Counted from the stretch's first letter, positions 38,278-48,698 are shown. The stretch: DNA of 63,068 nt from Cuspidothrix issatschenkoi CHARLIE-1 (GCF_002934005.1 NZ_PGEM01000078.1:1-63068), one strand, 5' to 3'. The notes: generated by a model from the letters alone, not told the origin. Numbers and translations are program-made.

Positions 38278-38586
38278 TTACCCCCATAAATTTTTAAAGA
38301 TTCCATGAGGGATTTTCTCTGTCTTAACTGCCATAAATTCATCATTGTTAAATCCACAAAAAGGAGGAATATCAATATAAAATTTGATGAGTTTAAATTC
38401 CTGGGAAAATCTCACCATCATCACTGGAATAAAGTGGATACCCTTGATTACGATCAAATAACCGCAAAATCTGCATAACTGTCCGTTTTCATCGAGATAA
38501 ATGCTGAAAAATCACCATAGAAAAACACATAAATTGTTACCTTTCCATCCGATGATTTTGATAAGATTTTTGTCCTCGATATTCAT
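38278..38586 (-). pseudogene. Possible decayed gene with one in-frame TGA
   Basis: On the minus strand a single frame runs from an ATG at 38586 to a TAA at 38278, 103 codons, interrupted only by TGA at codon 25 (38512-38514). The part after the stop is 77 open codons including IYLDENGQLCRFCGYL and KLIKFYIDIPPFCGF, long for AT-rich non-coding DNA. I do not recognise the family. It could be a recently broken gene, or chance. The surrounding 645-bp gap otherwise holds only short repeats of the caggagtc type. Confidence 0.35.
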
Positions 38587-38681
38587 AATTCCATAACAGG
38601 TGATGATGACCATCTTGCAGCCTGATATTTAATCTTTTTCAAAACTATATTGATGTATCCGCACAAAAAATTGTAAAAATT

Positions 38682-40028
38682 ATGAAGAATATTGGCACGT
38701 TTACTCACCTATCACCCCAGGGTTTATTAAGACAATTAAGTAATTGTTATGAAACCACCTGTTTACAAGCATTTAGTAACTCTGTATCTTGGCTGATATA
38801 TATTGAACAAGGAAAAATTATTTATGCGACTCATTCAGTAGAACCCTTTGATAGATTAGAACGACAGATGCGTCGTCTTCATCAACGAATCCCCCTGGTA
38901 GATAATGAAGTGCGTGTACAAATGCGCTTGATGTTTGATAATGAAGAACATCAGAATTTACCTAGTCAACTTCCTGAATATAAAGCGATTAATTGGCTAA
39001 TTAGTCAAAAACATATTCTTCCAACTCAAGCAACCTTACTGATTCAAGAATTAGTTGAAGAAGTCCTGGAATCTTTTCTGCTCATAAAAACTGGCAATTA
39101 TGAATTAACAGAAAGCCTCAATCATATTACCAAAATTTGTAAATTAGATATTAATTTTATCATAGAACAATGCCAAAATAAGTTACAAAATTGGCGATAT
39201 CTGGGTAGATATATATCTTCTCCCTATCAGCGCCCATATTTATTAGTTAGTAGCAAATTTTATGATAAAAGATTACCTCCACTACCTATTGATCTCACCA
39301 ATTGGATGAAGGGGTTTAGTTTACGTCATCTAGCGATTATTCTCAATCAGGATGAATTGCAACTAGCCCTGAATTTATACCCCTATATTGTTAAAGGTTC
39401 AATAGTCTTACATGAACCTGATCCCCCATTTGATAAGTTACCAAAAACTTATCCCCATTCTTTCCTATTTACTGAAGATAGAAAAGAGTTATTAATTGAG
39501 AATAAATCATTTACTCCCCAACCTACTCCGATTATTTCTCCAGAAAATGCCGTAGTGCAACAGTTAGGACCTGATATTGCTGATGCACCTGAAGCAGATA
39601 AAGATGTCCAATTAGCACCAGTTGAAGGGGAAAAAATCACGGTCAATACGACTATTAAACAAAAAAACTACAAAATTATTTCTGTAGATGATAGTCCCAC
39701 TATTCTCAAGGAAATTAGTCGCTATTTGCAAGATGAAAATTTTACTTTGGTGACTATTAATGAACCTGTTAAAGCAATTATGTCAATTATTCGACATAAG
39801 CCTGATTTGATTTTACTTGATTTGAATATGGCAGGAATTGACGGTTATGAACTATGTCGCATTATCCGCAATAATTCCATGTTTAAAAATACTCCCATTA
39901 TTTTTGTGACTAGCAACAAGGGAATTATGGATAAAGTTAAAGCAAGATTTGTTGGTGCTTCAGGTTATTTAACTAAGCCTTTTACCCGTGCTGAATTGCT
40001 AAAAATAATTTTCATGCACCTAGCATAA
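38682..40028 (+). CDS. PATAN-domain response regulator (PatA-like)
   Basis: This 448-residue regulator has an N-terminal PATAN domain (GTFTHLSPQGLLRQLS, then LIYIEQGKIIYATHS), a helical middle, a Pro-rich linker near residues 285-330, and a C-terminal REC domain. The REC domain has VDDSP (acidic pocket), LLDLNMAG with the phospho-Asp, a VTS Thr and the conserved Lys in YLTKPF. No DNA-binding domain is present. In cyanobacteria such proteins include PatA (heterocyst pattern) and the PixG/LsiR type that control phototaxis. It stands alone, downstream of and divergent from the TerY triad. Its partner kinase is not in the window. Confidence 0.88.
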   Translation: MKNIGTFTHLSPQGLLRQLSNCYETTCLQAFSNSVSWLIYIEQGKIIYATHSVEPFDRLERQMRRLHQRIPLVDNEVRVQMRLMFDNEEHQNLPSQLPEYKAINWLISQKHILPTQATLLIQELVEEVLESFLLIKTGNYELTESLNHITKICKLDINFIIEQCQNKLQNWRYLGRYISSPYQRPYLLVSSKFYDKRLPPLPIDLTNWMKGFSLRHLAIILNQDELQLALNLYPYIVKGSIVLHEPDPPFDKLPKTYPHSFLFTEDRKELLIENKSFTPQPTPIISPENAVVQQLGPDIADAPEADKDVQLAPVEGEKITVNTTIKQKNYKIISVDDSPTILKEISRYLQDENFTLVTINEPVKAIMSIIRHKPDLILLDLNMAGIDGYELCRIIRNNSMFKNTPIIFVTSNKGIMDKVKARFVGASGYLTKPFTRAELLKIIFMHLA

Positions 40029-40067
40029 TTGTAGAGACGTTCCGATGGAAGCAGGAATAGAATTGTT

Positions 40068-40189
40068 GGGTGTCTTGGTGGTACAATGGAATTAGTAGAA
40101 CATGGTATTAATAGTTTTCTATTCACACCAAATAACCCCCAATAATTAGCGGAAACAATGATTAAAATCATTAAAGGATACCCATAACG
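40068..40189 (+). pseudogene. GT4 glycosyltransferase remnant
   Basis: The frame from 40077 reads GGTMELVEHGINSFLFTPNN, then a TAA, then LAETMIKIIKGYP. This matches the late donor-domain segment GGAIELVEDGINGFLVTP of the intact GT4 at 2513-3649. Nothing else of the gene survives. A half copy of the gacgttcc repeat (40031-40049) lies just before it, which may mark the breakpoint. Confidence 0.7.
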
Positions 40190-40226
40190 GATATCCTTTA
40201 ATATCAATAAATCCTAACTACCAAAA

Positions 40227-41777
40227 CTACGCCCCTACAGATTCCTTAGCTGCATACAACACCTCAGCCGAGATATCTTTAAACCCACGCTCACGGGCAA
40301 ACTTTTCCGTATTTCGCTTCACTTTCCCGCGCACAAAACCAGGAATTTTATTCAATTCTGCTTGTCCATCTTTTGTCCAATTCAAACCAGATTCTGCAGA
40401 AATTCCTTTAGTAATTACTTCCTTTGTATCGTGTCCACCAAAGATTTCTAAAAGGTGATCTTCCATTCCCAAAGTGAAGGAATTATAGATTAAATCTGTG
40501 ATTTGATTTGTGCCTTCATAACCCATAAATGGTTTGTAACCAATGGGGAAATTCTGCACGTGAATTGGTGCTGCAATCACACCGCAAGGAATATTCAAAC
40601 GTTTACCAACGTGACGTTCCATCTGTGTACCAAATATAGCAGAAGGTTCAACGCGAGCGATCGCATCCCCAATTTCACCATGATCATCTGTAATTAATAC
40701 TTCATCACAATATTCGCTCACCTGTTCTCTAAACCAGTCAGCATCATACTTGCAATAAGTACCAGCCCAAACCACATGAATCCCCATTTCCCGGGCGAGA
40801 ATCTTCGTTAAAGCCGCCGCATGGGTATTATCACCAAAAACCACCGCTTTCTTCCCAGTCAAGTTCTGACAGTCAATAGAACGGGAGAACCAAGCCGCTT
40901 GGGATACGTGCAGAGTTTGTTCGTTGATGAAATCTTCATAATTAACCTCAGCACCTTCCATAGTGAGCGAAGTCGAAATATGGGCGTTAATTACCTGCTG
41001 AATTTTACGGATACATCTAGCAGTTTCCACAACACCCATCGGCGTAATATCTACGTAAGGTGTCCCGAACTGTTCTTCTAAATATTTAGCTGTTGTTAAC
41101 CCCAGTTCCCGATAAGGAATTAAGTTAAACCAAGCTTGAGGCATAGTTTTTAATTCGTGAACAGACGCACCTTCAGGAATAACAGTATTTACCTGAATTC
41201 CCAAATCAGTCATTAACCGCTTCAATTCGGTGACATCGTGGTTATTATGGAAACCCAGAGTAGAAACGCCGATAATGTTAACTGAGGGTTTCGCCGTTTT
41301 CTCTGTTGGTAATTCCCCTTTTTTGCGGGCCTTCTCAATATAATATTGAACGATCTGTTGTAAAGTGCGGTCAGCAGCCTGTAATTCATTGTAGCGATAA
41401 TGGTTCACGTCCGCCAGCATTACGTCGCCTTTTGCTTCCAACTGCGACCTTTCGACAAAATTGTGTAAGTCCTCTTGCAAAATGCTGGAGGTGCAGGTAG
41501 GAGTTAAAACGATTAAATCTGGGTGTTCTTCCGCGTCTTTGCGGGTGATGTTGTCTACCACCTTTTCTTGAGAACCTCGCGCTAAAACGTTTCTGTCAAC
41601 GACGCTGGTTGTAACTGGGGTAAAGTTTCTCTCCCGCGATAGCATGGAACGCATAACGTTGAAGTAGTCATCACCGAGGGGCGCGTGCATGATAGCATGA
41701 ACGTTTTTAAAGGAACTCGCAATCCGCAAAGTCCCAATGTGGGCGGGTCCAGAATACATCCAGTAAGCCAATTTCAT
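40227..41777 (-). CDS. chlB: Light-independent protochlorophyllide reductase subunit B
   Basis: ChlB with ChlN forms the nitrogenase-like catalytic component that reduces protochlorophyllide in the dark. The N-terminus [19 protein letters not shown] and blocks [31 protein letters not shown] and [20 protein letters not shown] are diagnostic. It has 516 residues where about 508 is usual. The excess is explained by an extra HISTSLTME segment (40956-40982) between QQVINA and GAEVNYEDF, encoded by a repeat-like sequence. chlL and chlN are not in the window. Confidence 0.97.
   Translation of the reverse strand: MKLAYWMYSGPAHIGTLRIASSFKNVHAIMHAPLGDDYFNVMRSMLSRERNFTPVTTSVVDRNVLARGSQEKVVDNITRKDAEEHPDLIVLTPTCTSSILQEDLHNFVERSQLEAKGDVMLADVNHYRYNELQAADRTLQQIVQYYIEKARKKGELPTEKTAKPSVNIIGVSTLGFHNNHDVTELKRLMTDLGIQVNTVIPEGASVHELKTMPQAWFNLIPYRELGLTTAKYLEEQFGTPYVDITPMGVVETARCIRKIQQVINAHISTSLTMEGAEVNYEDFINEQTLHVSQAAWFSRSIDCQNLTGKKAVVFGDNTHAAALTKILAREMGIHVVWAGTYCKYDADWFREQVSEYCDEVLITDDHGEIGDAIARVEPSAIFGTQMERHVGKRLNIPCGVIAAPIHVQNFPIGYKPFMGYEGTNQITDLIYNSFTLGMEDHLLEIFGGHDTKEVITKGISAESGLNWTKDGQAELNKIPGFVRGKVKRNTEKFARERGFKDISAEVLYAAKESVGA
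40956..40982. repeat. Repeat-like in-frame insertion within chlB
   Basis: The 27 bp encode HISTSLTME on the minus strand and contain atttcgacttcgctcac, resembling a short repeat that I recall as common between genes in Nostocales. Relative to ordinary ChlB it adds about eight residues without shifting the frame. Confidence 0.6.
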
Positions 41778-42006
41778 CCTGTGTTCTCCCTTGAAGTTAA
41801 ATAACTATAAGTGCTTGATTATTAAATCGTTTCTGATTTTCTCAAACCTAACCGCTATGAACAAATAAGGTTTGTTGCGAGGTTATTTGACATCTGAGAG
41901 GTTAAAACCTAGTGGCTGACTGGGTTATAGCTGATTATTTAAACAATATTTATGTTGTTTAAGTAAATAAATCTTAATGATTTGCAAAATATTTGGATCA
42001 GAATTA

Positions 42007-44607
42007 TCAAAGTCCTTCCCTCAAGCCCATTGCAATTTTACTGTGTTTTTCTATTTGTCCCATCACCTGTTTTGCACGCTTGATTACCACCGCAGGTAAC
42101 CCTGCTAATCTTCCCGCTTCTATCCCATAGGATTTATCAGCACCACCGGGTTGAACTTGATGTAAAAAGATAATTTGATCAGGTAATTCTTTCACAGTAA
42201 CTTGATAATTTGCCACATTCGGAACAATACTAGCCAATTCATTCAACTCATGATAGTGAGTAGCGAAAATAGTTCTAGCTTTAATTTCCACTGCTAAATA
42301 TTCTGCCACAGCCCAAGCAATGGAAAGACCATCAAAAGTTGCAGTTCCCCGACCAATTTCATCTAATAAAACTAAAGATTTTGAAGTTGCATGATTGAGA
42401 ATATTTGCAGTTTCATTCATTTCCACCATAAATGTAGATTGACCAGTGGCTAAATCATCAACAGCACCAACACGGGTAAAAATGCGATCGCATACCGCCA
42501 ACCTAGCAGACCGCACTGGCACAAAACTGCCCACCTGCGCCATCAACTGAATTAAACCTACCTGCCTTAAATAACAACTCTTCCCACTCGCATTTGGCCC
42601 CGTCAAAATCACCAAATCAGGAGAAGATGTACTCTTCTTCCCCTCTTCCTCTGCGTCCTCTGTGCCTCTGTGGTTCGTTTCCTTACTACCTAACCAAGTT
42701 GAATTAGGAACAAAGAACCCCGCAGGTAAAGACTGTTCTACCACCGGGTGACGACCATCAATCACATTAATCTCCCGTCCTGCAACTATTTCCGGACGAC
42801 AGTAACCTTGATGTACAGCCAATTCCGCCAAACCACATAATACATCAGCAGCAGCCACCGCACGGGCAATATTACGAATAATTTCGGCGTGAGAACCCAC
42901 TTCATCCCGTAATGCGTCGAAAATCTCATATTCTAACTGATTTAAATCATCTCGCGCTGTCAGAATACGTGCTTCTCGTTCTTTCAAATCAGGAGTAATG
43001 TAACGTTCCTCATTTGTGAGGGTTTGTTTGCGAATGTAATTATCGGGAACTTGGTCAGATTTACTGCGGGAAATACTGATATAATAGCCAAAGGTCTTAT
43101 TAAATCCTACTTTCAATGTCGGGATTCCCGTTCTTGCTCTTTCATCAACTTCTAAGTTTGCAATCCATTGTTGATCTGCTTCTACTGTAGCTTTTCTTTC
43201 ATCCAAGAGGGGATTGATCCCCGGACGAATTAAACCACCTTCTTTCAAATGAATTGGTGGTGATTCTACGATGTGAGCGTGTAGCTTTTCTGCTATCTCT
43301 TCTAGGATCGGTGGGACTTTTTGCAAAGCTTTTAAGAAAGGGGATTTCGCATCTTCCACTAAGCAAGAAATTTGAGGTAAACGAGAGAAAGAATCAGCTA
43401 AGGCGACCAAATCCCGTGCATTTGCTCTACCAGAAGCGGCTCTGACGGTTAAACGCTCTAAATCGTAAATTTGCCGTAATAACTGCCGTATATCTTGACG
43501 TAAAGGCGTATTTTGTACTAATTCTTGAATGGTATCTTGCCGTGATTTAATGCCTTTAAGATCAAGTAGCGGTTGTAACAACCATCTTCTTAATGCTCGG
43601 CTACCCATAGCCGTGTTTGTTCTATCTAAAGCCCACAATAGAGAACCGTGAAATGTTCCATCCCGGACGGTTTGGGTAATTTCCAGGTTACGACGGGTTT
43701 GATGATCTACGATTAAATAATCGGTTAAGGTGTAGGTGCGTAACAATTGCAGAGATACAGGATTAGCCTTTTGTGTATCTTCAATGTATTCTAAAAGACC
43801 ACCTGCGGCGCGAACTGCCAGGGGTAGATGTTCGCAACCGATACCTTCAAGCGATCGCAGTTTGAATTTCTGTAATAATTTACTTCTAGCTTCGGCTTGG
43901 GAAAAAGGAACTTGCGACCGCAAACTATAACAAAATGTAGGTGGTAAACATTGGGGCAAAGATGGGGAAGTTTCCCCAGGACGTAGTAAACTACCTAAAT
44001 CGGGGGCGTTGGTGGGAAACAAAACTTCTGATGGTTGCAATCGCATTAACTCTTGAGTGAGGTGTTCTAAATCACTTCCTTGAGTTGTGATAAATTCCCC
44101 AGTTGATATATCTGAATAAGCTAATCCCCAATGGTTTACAGCAATTACCACAGCCGCTATGTAGTTATTACGACTGGCTTTGAGCATTCCTTCTTCTAAC
44201 AAAGTTCCAGGTGTGAGAATGCGCGTCACTTCTCGCCTAACTAAACCAATAGCTTCAGCAGAGTCTTCTACTTGGTCACAAATTACCACAGCATAACCTT
44301 TTTCCACCAGCAAAGTTGTGTAGCGTTCCCAAGCATGATGAGGTACACCAGTCATGGCAACACGACCAACTTCACCACCATGTTTACTGGTTAAAACTAA
44401 TTCTAATTCTCTGGATACAGTTACAGCGTCTTGGAAAAAAGTTTCAAAAAAATCACCTACTCTGTATAGCAGCAAGGCATGAGGATATTTGTCCTTCATT
44501 TCTACATAGTGCTGATACATTTTACTCAGCTTGCTGCGGTTTTCTACCAGATTTGTATCGGTAAGTGGTGTATTTGGTTGCTGGGGTTCTGGTGTGGAAG
44601 TGGTCAT
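42007..44607 (-). CDS. mutS: DNA mismatch repair protein MutS
   Basis: MutS recognises mismatches in DNA and recruits MutL. The N-terminal mismatch-contact motif is GDFFETF, and the C-terminal ATPase carries Walker [10 protein letters not shown], then [19 protein letters not shown] and FATHYHEL. An ATG at 44607 gives 866 residues and resembles other cyanobacterial starts; a GTG at 44643 would add 12. Just before Walker A is a charged insert [19 protein letters not shown] encoded by a dispersed-repeat sequence. Whether it disturbs the ATPase is unknown. Confidence 0.95.
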   Translation of the reverse strand: MTTSTPEPQQPNTPLTDTNLVENRSKLSKMYQHYVEMKDKYPHALLLYRVGDFFETFFQDAVTVSRELELVLTSKHGGEVGRVAMTGVPHHAWERYTTLLVEKGYAVVICDQVEDSAEAIGLVRREVTRILTPGTLLEEGMLKASRNNYIAAVVIAVNHWGLAYSDISTGEFITTQGSDLEHLTQELMRLQPSEVLFPTNAPDLGSLLRPGETSPSLPQCLPPTFCYSLRSQVPFSQAEARSKLLQKFKLRSLEGIGCEHLPLAVRAAGGLLEYIEDTQKANPVSLQLLRTYTLTDYLIVDHQTRRNLEITQTVRDGTFHGSLLWALDRTNTAMGSRALRRWLLQPLLDLKGIKSRQDTIQELVQNTPLRQDIRQLLRQIYDLERLTVRAASGRANARDLVALADSFSRLPQISCLVEDAKSPFLKALQKVPPILEEIAEKLHAHIVESPPIHLKEGGLIRPGINPLLDERKATVEADQQWIANLEVDERARTGIPTLKVGFNKTFGYYISISRSKSDQVPDNYIRKQTLTNEERYITPDLKEREARILTARDDLNQLEYEIFDALRDEVGSHAEIIRNIARAVAAADVLCGLAELAVHQGYCRPEIVAGREINVIDGRHPVVEQSLPAGFFVPNSTWLGSKETNHRGTEDAEEEGKKSTSSPDLVILTGPNASGKSCYLRQVGLIQLMAQVGSFVPVRSARLAVCDRIFTRVGAVDDLATGQSTFMVEMNETANILNHATSKSLVLLDEIGRGTATFDGLSIAWAVAEYLAVEIKARTIFATHYHELNELASIVPNVANYQVTVKELPDQIIFLHQVQPGGADKSYGIEAGRLAGLPAVVIKRAKQVMGQIEKHSKIAMGLREGL
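42635..42685. repeat. Repeat-like in-frame insertion within mutS
   Basis: On the minus strand the sequence contains gaaccacagaggcacagagg and continues acgcagaggaagagg, which resembles the 'accacagaggacacagagg' family common between genes in filamentous cyanobacteria. It is translated as about 19 charged residues, ending a few residues before [13 protein letters not shown]. Confidence 0.65.
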
Positions 44608-44793
44608 GGTAGATGCTGAGAATTTATGGCACAGTTTAGGCACTATCTCTGATGATAGCGCGATGTAGGGTATGGGGAACGCTCGCTTAAAGTTTATTTA
44701 TTTTTTGTCGGGGTTACTGGTTGATGCAGCCATTTTTGCTACTAGAGTGGTAAAAAGGCGATCGCAATAAGGGGTCTCTACTAATATTGTTAT

Positions 44794-46230
44794 TTAGATC
44801 CAAGAATTAAACCACATCCGCATTCGATAATCATGGGGAGAGAGTGGTAAACCGAGATAAATAGGCATCCAAAATACAAAAGCAGCAGTGATGATAAAGG
44901 TGATGGTGACACCAACTGCACGAATTGAACGCTGATAACTCAGCAAACATTGATCAACAAACCAAGCAATGGCTATAAATGTAAAGATAACGGCACACAT
45001 ATAATGATAGATGAATACACATCTTGTTACCTTTACCCAAGGGAGTAAATTGGCGGCATAATTGATAACTAAAAATAAACCAATCCAGGTATCAAGGGTG
45101 AGGTTTCTGGGAATAAATAGTCGTTTTCTTGTGATTGATGGCATGATTATTTGGTTGATAAGCATACCCATTAAAAATATCATGGCTGCTAAACCAAACC
45201 ACCATAAAAAGGGATTTCCTATGGCGTGAACATCGTAAACTATCTTAGCAGCATTACTAGGTAAGGGTGGCCCAAATACAGGTAAAACTTCCTGAATACT
45301 TTGGGTAGTTTCGTAATAATAAGCCATGGGACGAGTTAACAATGGCCATTTATACCAAGCTGCACAATAGGGATGAATGCTAGGACTATTCCCACCTAAT
45401 TTGAGATGAAATTGCAAAATTTGTTGATGAACTTCAATAAATCCATATCTTTTATCTAGTTGGAGATGGGGAATCCAAATTAGACTATACACAACTGCGG
45501 GAATAATGCCTAAATAGGAACACATTTGCCAAATATTTAGTTGTGTAATATTTTTTAATGGTGTGGTTATGGTTGCACCTTGGGATGTGATATCTAAAGA
45601 TTGCAACCATTTAATTATCCAAGTGGCGATCCATAAAGCATAAACAGCACATAAAAACGATAAACCATTCCATTTAGTGGCAACGGAAGCACCAAAACAG
45701 ATTCCAGATAGAGTTAACCAAAACCAGGGTTTTTGTTTTTCTAATGCTAATAATAATAACCATTGTCCAAGGAGTCCAAAAATTACTATATATATATTAC
45801 TTAAAGCATAACGAGATTCTACTAAAAATAAGCCATCATAAGCTGTGAAAACTCCTGCTAATAAGGCAAAACGATGACGATAACTCAATTGATAAGTTAA
45901 TAAAGTGACGATGACGGGAATTAGTGAACCAGTGAGGGCATTAACCCAGCGATAATTCCAAGGTGATAATAAAGAACCTGTGAGACTATTGATGTTATCT
46001 TTAGCAATGGGAATATATTTACTCAGCCAAATTCCTAAACCAATCAGATATTGACTCAGGGGCGGATGGACATTAAAAAATGGTGTATGGGTGAGATAGT
46101 TATTACCAAATTTAGCAAAATAAACTTCATCAAATACTAAAGTATTAAATTTATTTAATTGCCAAAAACGTAAGAACAGTGAAACGATAAATATTCCCAA
46201 TATCCCTAAACGAAATGAATTTTTGTCCAT
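44794..46230 (-). CDS. PMT-type phospholipid-carrier-dependent glycosyltransferase (GT39/GT83-like)
   Basis: This 478-residue integral membrane protein has about ten transmembrane helices. The first extracytoplasmic loop carries FDEVYFAKFGNNYL (D35/E36 region) and HPPLSQYLIG, the catalytic signature of dolichyl-phosphate-mannose protein mannosyltransferases and bacterial relatives. A later WKWPLLTRP-like block belongs to the PMT C-terminal domain. It should transfer a sugar from a polyprenyl phosphate to protein or glycolipid outside the membrane. It lies in the same direction as, and 44 bp... downstream of, the GNAT gene (start 46826), so they may be co-transcribed. Confidence 0.88.
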   Translation of the reverse strand: MDKNSFRLGILGIFIVSLFLRFWQLNKFNTLVFDEVYFAKFGNNYLTHTPFFNVHPPLSQYLIGLGIWLSKYIPIAKDNINSLTGSLLSPWNYRWVNALTGSLIPVIVTLLTYQLSYRHRFALLAGVFTAYDGLFLVESRYALSNIYIVIFGLLGQWLLLLALEKQKPWFWLTLSGICFGASVATKWNGLSFLCAVYALWIATWIIKWLQSLDITSQGATITTPLKNITQLNIWQMCSYLGIIPAVVYSLIWIPHLQLDKRYGFIEVHQQILQFHLKLGGNSPSIHPYCAAWYKWPLLTRPMAYYYETTQSIQEVLPVFGPPLPSNAAKIVYDVHAIGNPFLWWFGLAAMIFLMGMLINQIIMPSITRKRLFIPRNLTLDTWIGLFLVINYAANLLPWVKVTRCVFIYHYMCAVIFTFIAIAWFVDQCLLSYQRSIRAVGVTITFIITAAFVFWMPIYLGLPLSPHDYRMRMWFNSWI

Positions 46231-46277
46231 GTTTTATTTTTGATGAAAATAAATTAATTTTGCTTGTGATCCTTAAA

Positions 46278-46826
46278 CTACAGATTAATTAAGTTTGATT
46301 TTCTGTGAAACAGTAATAGTTCAATGCCATAATATTTAGTAGTCCTACCTAAAAATTCCATGTCTAGTCTTTGCGTGACACGAATAGAAGCATAATTTTC
46401 TGGTTTGACTACAGCATAAATAACTGGGATATTGAGAATATTAAAGCTATAGTCCAGCATAGCGCGTCCTGCTTCAGTAGCATATCCTTTTCCCCATGCA
46501 AATTTGCCTAAGTGCCAACCGATTTCTAAATCTTCTGTCAACATTCTATTTTGATCGGGTAGTTGGGAAAGCATGATTATCCCGACAATTTTTGTGTTAT
46601 CTTTTTCGATAATTGCCCAAGTTCCAGAACTATTTTTTCGGATTTGCGATCGCTCTAAACTATCAATTAAACGCTGACGTTGTATCTCAACACTGGGAGG
46701 ACGTGCGGCATTTCCTAAAAAACAGAGGACTTCAGGATCATTGTAAATTTCAAATACTTGTTCCGCATCTTGATCAGGCATCCAACTGCGAATAATTAAG
46801 CGTTCGGTTTCTAAAAGAGTCGTCAT
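46278..46826 (-). CDS. GNAT family N-acetyltransferase (RimJ/RimL-like)
   Basis: This 182-residue acetyltransferase has an N-terminal TERLIIRSWMPDQD, a core WAIIEKDNTKIVGIIML and the acetyl-CoA loop GKFAWGKGYATEAGRAML. These match the Acetyltransf_3 (RimJ-like) group, which acetylates protein N-termini or small amines. The size is normal. The substrate cannot be inferred from its neighbours. Confidence 0.88.
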   Translation of the reverse strand: MTTLLETERLIIRSWMPDQDAEQVFEIYNDPEVLCFLGNAARPPSVEIQRQRLIDSLERSQIRKNSSGTWAIIEKDNTKIVGIIMLSQLPDQNRMLTEDLEIGWHLGKFAWGKGYATEAGRAMLDYSFNILNIPVIYAVVKPENYASIRVTQRLDMEFLGRTTKYYGIELLLFHRKSNLINL

Positions 46827-46858
46827 TTTGCTTTGATTAATGTTAACAACCGTTTAAC

Positions 46859-47030
46859 AGGATGTTTGAAAAGTGGTAAACTCTAATTTTCATAACATTT
46901 TTACCCCCCTTCATCTCCCCTCATTAAGGGGGGAAATTGTGAAAATCTAGTTCCCTCCCCTTAGTAAGAGGAGGGTTAGGGCGGGGTAAAAATATTTGAT
47001 ACATCAACCATAACTTTTCAAACACCCTCT
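46859..47030. mobile_element. MITE-like element with tgtttgaaaagt terminal inverted repeats
   Basis: Left end ggatgtttgaaaagt (46860-46874) and right end acttttcaaacaccc (47013-47027) are inverted copies. The interior contains C- and G-rich blocks (tacccccc, ggggggaa, ggcggggtaaaaat). The same right-end sequence, acttttcaaacatcc, occurs at 49417-49431. It fills about half of the 361-bp gap 46827-47187; no gene is present there. Confidence 0.65.
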
Positions 47031-47187
47031 AAGAATTGCTGTTTGCTGTTCCCTGTTCCCTGAATTCTTACGTAATTATAAAACATCAGAACTCAACTTT
47101 TTTACTGTTAATTTACAAATAATTTTGATCAAAGGTCGCAGAAATGAAGAATAATAGGTGTAGTTCAACTACAAACATACGTCTCCT

Positions 47188-47589
47188 ATGTCACAACTAG
47201 AACGATACCTGAAAATGGCAGAAGATGAACTGACGGAGTATAGCACCGATGGCCGCAAAATTGAAAAACTCCGCCGTAAGATTAGCCTATCCCTATCATT
47301 AGCAGAACAAAGGGAACTAAAAACCGCATTATTGGCTACAATACCAAACAGTAAAATTGCTGAAATTGTGGAGGAGCAAAGACAAGTGGTGGCCTTACCC
47401 TTTTGGGGTATTGCTGGTTTGGGTTTATTATTTGGTATTTCCCTCAATCAACCCATCTGCCTATTAGCAGCTATAGCCGGAACTGCCACAGCTTTTAAAA
47501 TTCAAAAATGGGGTTGGGAATTAGAGGCAAATCGTCTACTATTACGGACATTAGAAGATATTGAAAACCGTATTTCCCAACCAAAATAA
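47188..47589 (+). CDS. Small membrane protein of unknown function
   Basis: This 133-residue protein has a charged helical N-terminal half (about 1-66, LEKLRRK-type heptads), a hydrophobic stretch of two probable helices at about 70-105 (LPFWGIAGLGLLFGISL, PICLLAAIAGTATAF) and a short charged tail. No family is recognised. It is the first gene of a pair with the TerB-like gene 31 bp downstream, suggesting they act together. Confidence 0.75.
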   Translation: MSQLERYLKMAEDELTEYSTDGRKIEKLRRKISLSLSLAEQRELKTALLATIPNSKIAEIVEEQRQVVALPFWGIAGLGLLFGISLNQPICLLAAIAGTATAFKIQKWGWELEANRLLLRTLEDIENRISQPK

Positions 47590-47620
47590 GAAAAGAACAT
47601 TAATTAAGGACTAAAAATTT

Positions 47621-48673
47621 ATGAGCAAGTATGATTATATCTTCAAATCCTCAGCACTAATAGTAGAATCATTGAATGTAGAAGAATCTGTAGCAGCAAT
47701 TGCTGTAATTACAGCAATTATTGATGAAGGAATACAAGATTTAGATGTAGAGATATTAGCCGATATTCTCTGGGAATTTGAGCTTTTTGAGCAATATGCA
47801 GAAGAAGAAATATTAGAAACTGTTGATAGGTTAATAGAAATTGCCCGAAATTATGGATTGGGATCTTTGTTTAATGCTGCTAATGCCGGAATTTCTAATG
47901 AGGTAATTTTGGATGGGTTTGCAGCAGCTATAATCATGCTTCTGGAGGCAGAAGATTTAATTATTCCCGCCGATAAAAAACCATATCTGAAAGAACTACA
48001 AATAGCTTTAGAACTGGATGATGAAGAAGCAGAAGAAATTATTAAAGAAGTAATTGCTGCTATTGAAGCAGGGGATGAGGAAAAATATATAGAAGAAGAT
48101 TATCAACCAGTTATATTTAATGAATCTGGGGAACAGTTTTATCAATCTCCTTTGGGAAATTTTACAGTTCCCATTCCTCTCGATTCTCTCCAAGGTGGCA
48201 GAATCCAAACTGAAGAAGGAATGGTGAGCTTTTCCGATGATTTAGGAACTTTATTTAGAATTGATTATTATCCTCTTTCTGCCTCCCAGATTGATGATAT
48301 AGAATCAGAAGGATCTGAAAAATATTTGCATCGAATTTTAGTAGATAGATATGTTCCCCAGGCAATAATTGTGAATATCCCTCATGCAGAAGTTAAGTAT
48401 ACAGAATATTTGCAAGATTCCTTAGAAAAATATTACTATGTATTAGTAGATATGCCCCAAGGATCAACAATTTCTAAGCAAGAAACTAACGGTAACGGCA
48501 TTAGATTAGATGCCTATAGAGGATTATTATCCTTTGTCAATAATCAATTTTTGTATATAGTTAGTAGCCAACGGAGTTTTTTAAATGGTGAAATGCCTGA
48601 TACTGTAAAAGAAGAGGCCGAGAAAATTAAGGAAACTATTTTAGATTTTGTCGTCACCATTGACTTTACCTAA
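47621..48673 (+). CDS. Acidic protein with TerB-like N-terminal domain
   Basis: This 350-residue protein is strongly acidic in its first half. Residues about 10-145 form an all-helical region (ESVAAIAVITAIIDEGIQDL ... LLEAEDLIIPADKKPYLKEL) that resembles the TerB domain of tellurite-resistance proteins, with acidic residues at the helix ends where TerB binds metal. The C-terminal half (about 160-350) is beta-rich with YQSPLGNFTVPIPL and unknown to me. The gene follows the small membrane protein on the same strand. The TerB call is moderate and needs a profile search. Confidence 0.7.
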   Translation: MSKYDYIFKSSALIVESLNVEESVAAIAVITAIIDEGIQDLDVEILADILWEFELFEQYAEEEILETVDRLIEIARNYGLGSLFNAANAGISNEVILDGFAAAIIMLLEAEDLIIPADKKPYLKELQIALELDDEEAEEIIKEVIAAIEAGDEEKYIEEDYQPVIFNESGEQFYQSPLGNFTVPIPLDSLQGGRIQTEEGMVSFSDDLGTLFRIDYYPLSASQIDDIESEGSEKYLHRILVDRYVPQAIIVNIPHAEVKYTEYLQDSLEKYYYVLVDMPQGSTISKQETNGNGIRLDAYRGLLSFVNNQFLYIVSSQRSFLNGEMPDTVKEEAEKIKETILDFVVTIDFT

Positions 48674-48698
48674 ATGTAAATATCACTTATTAACACCC

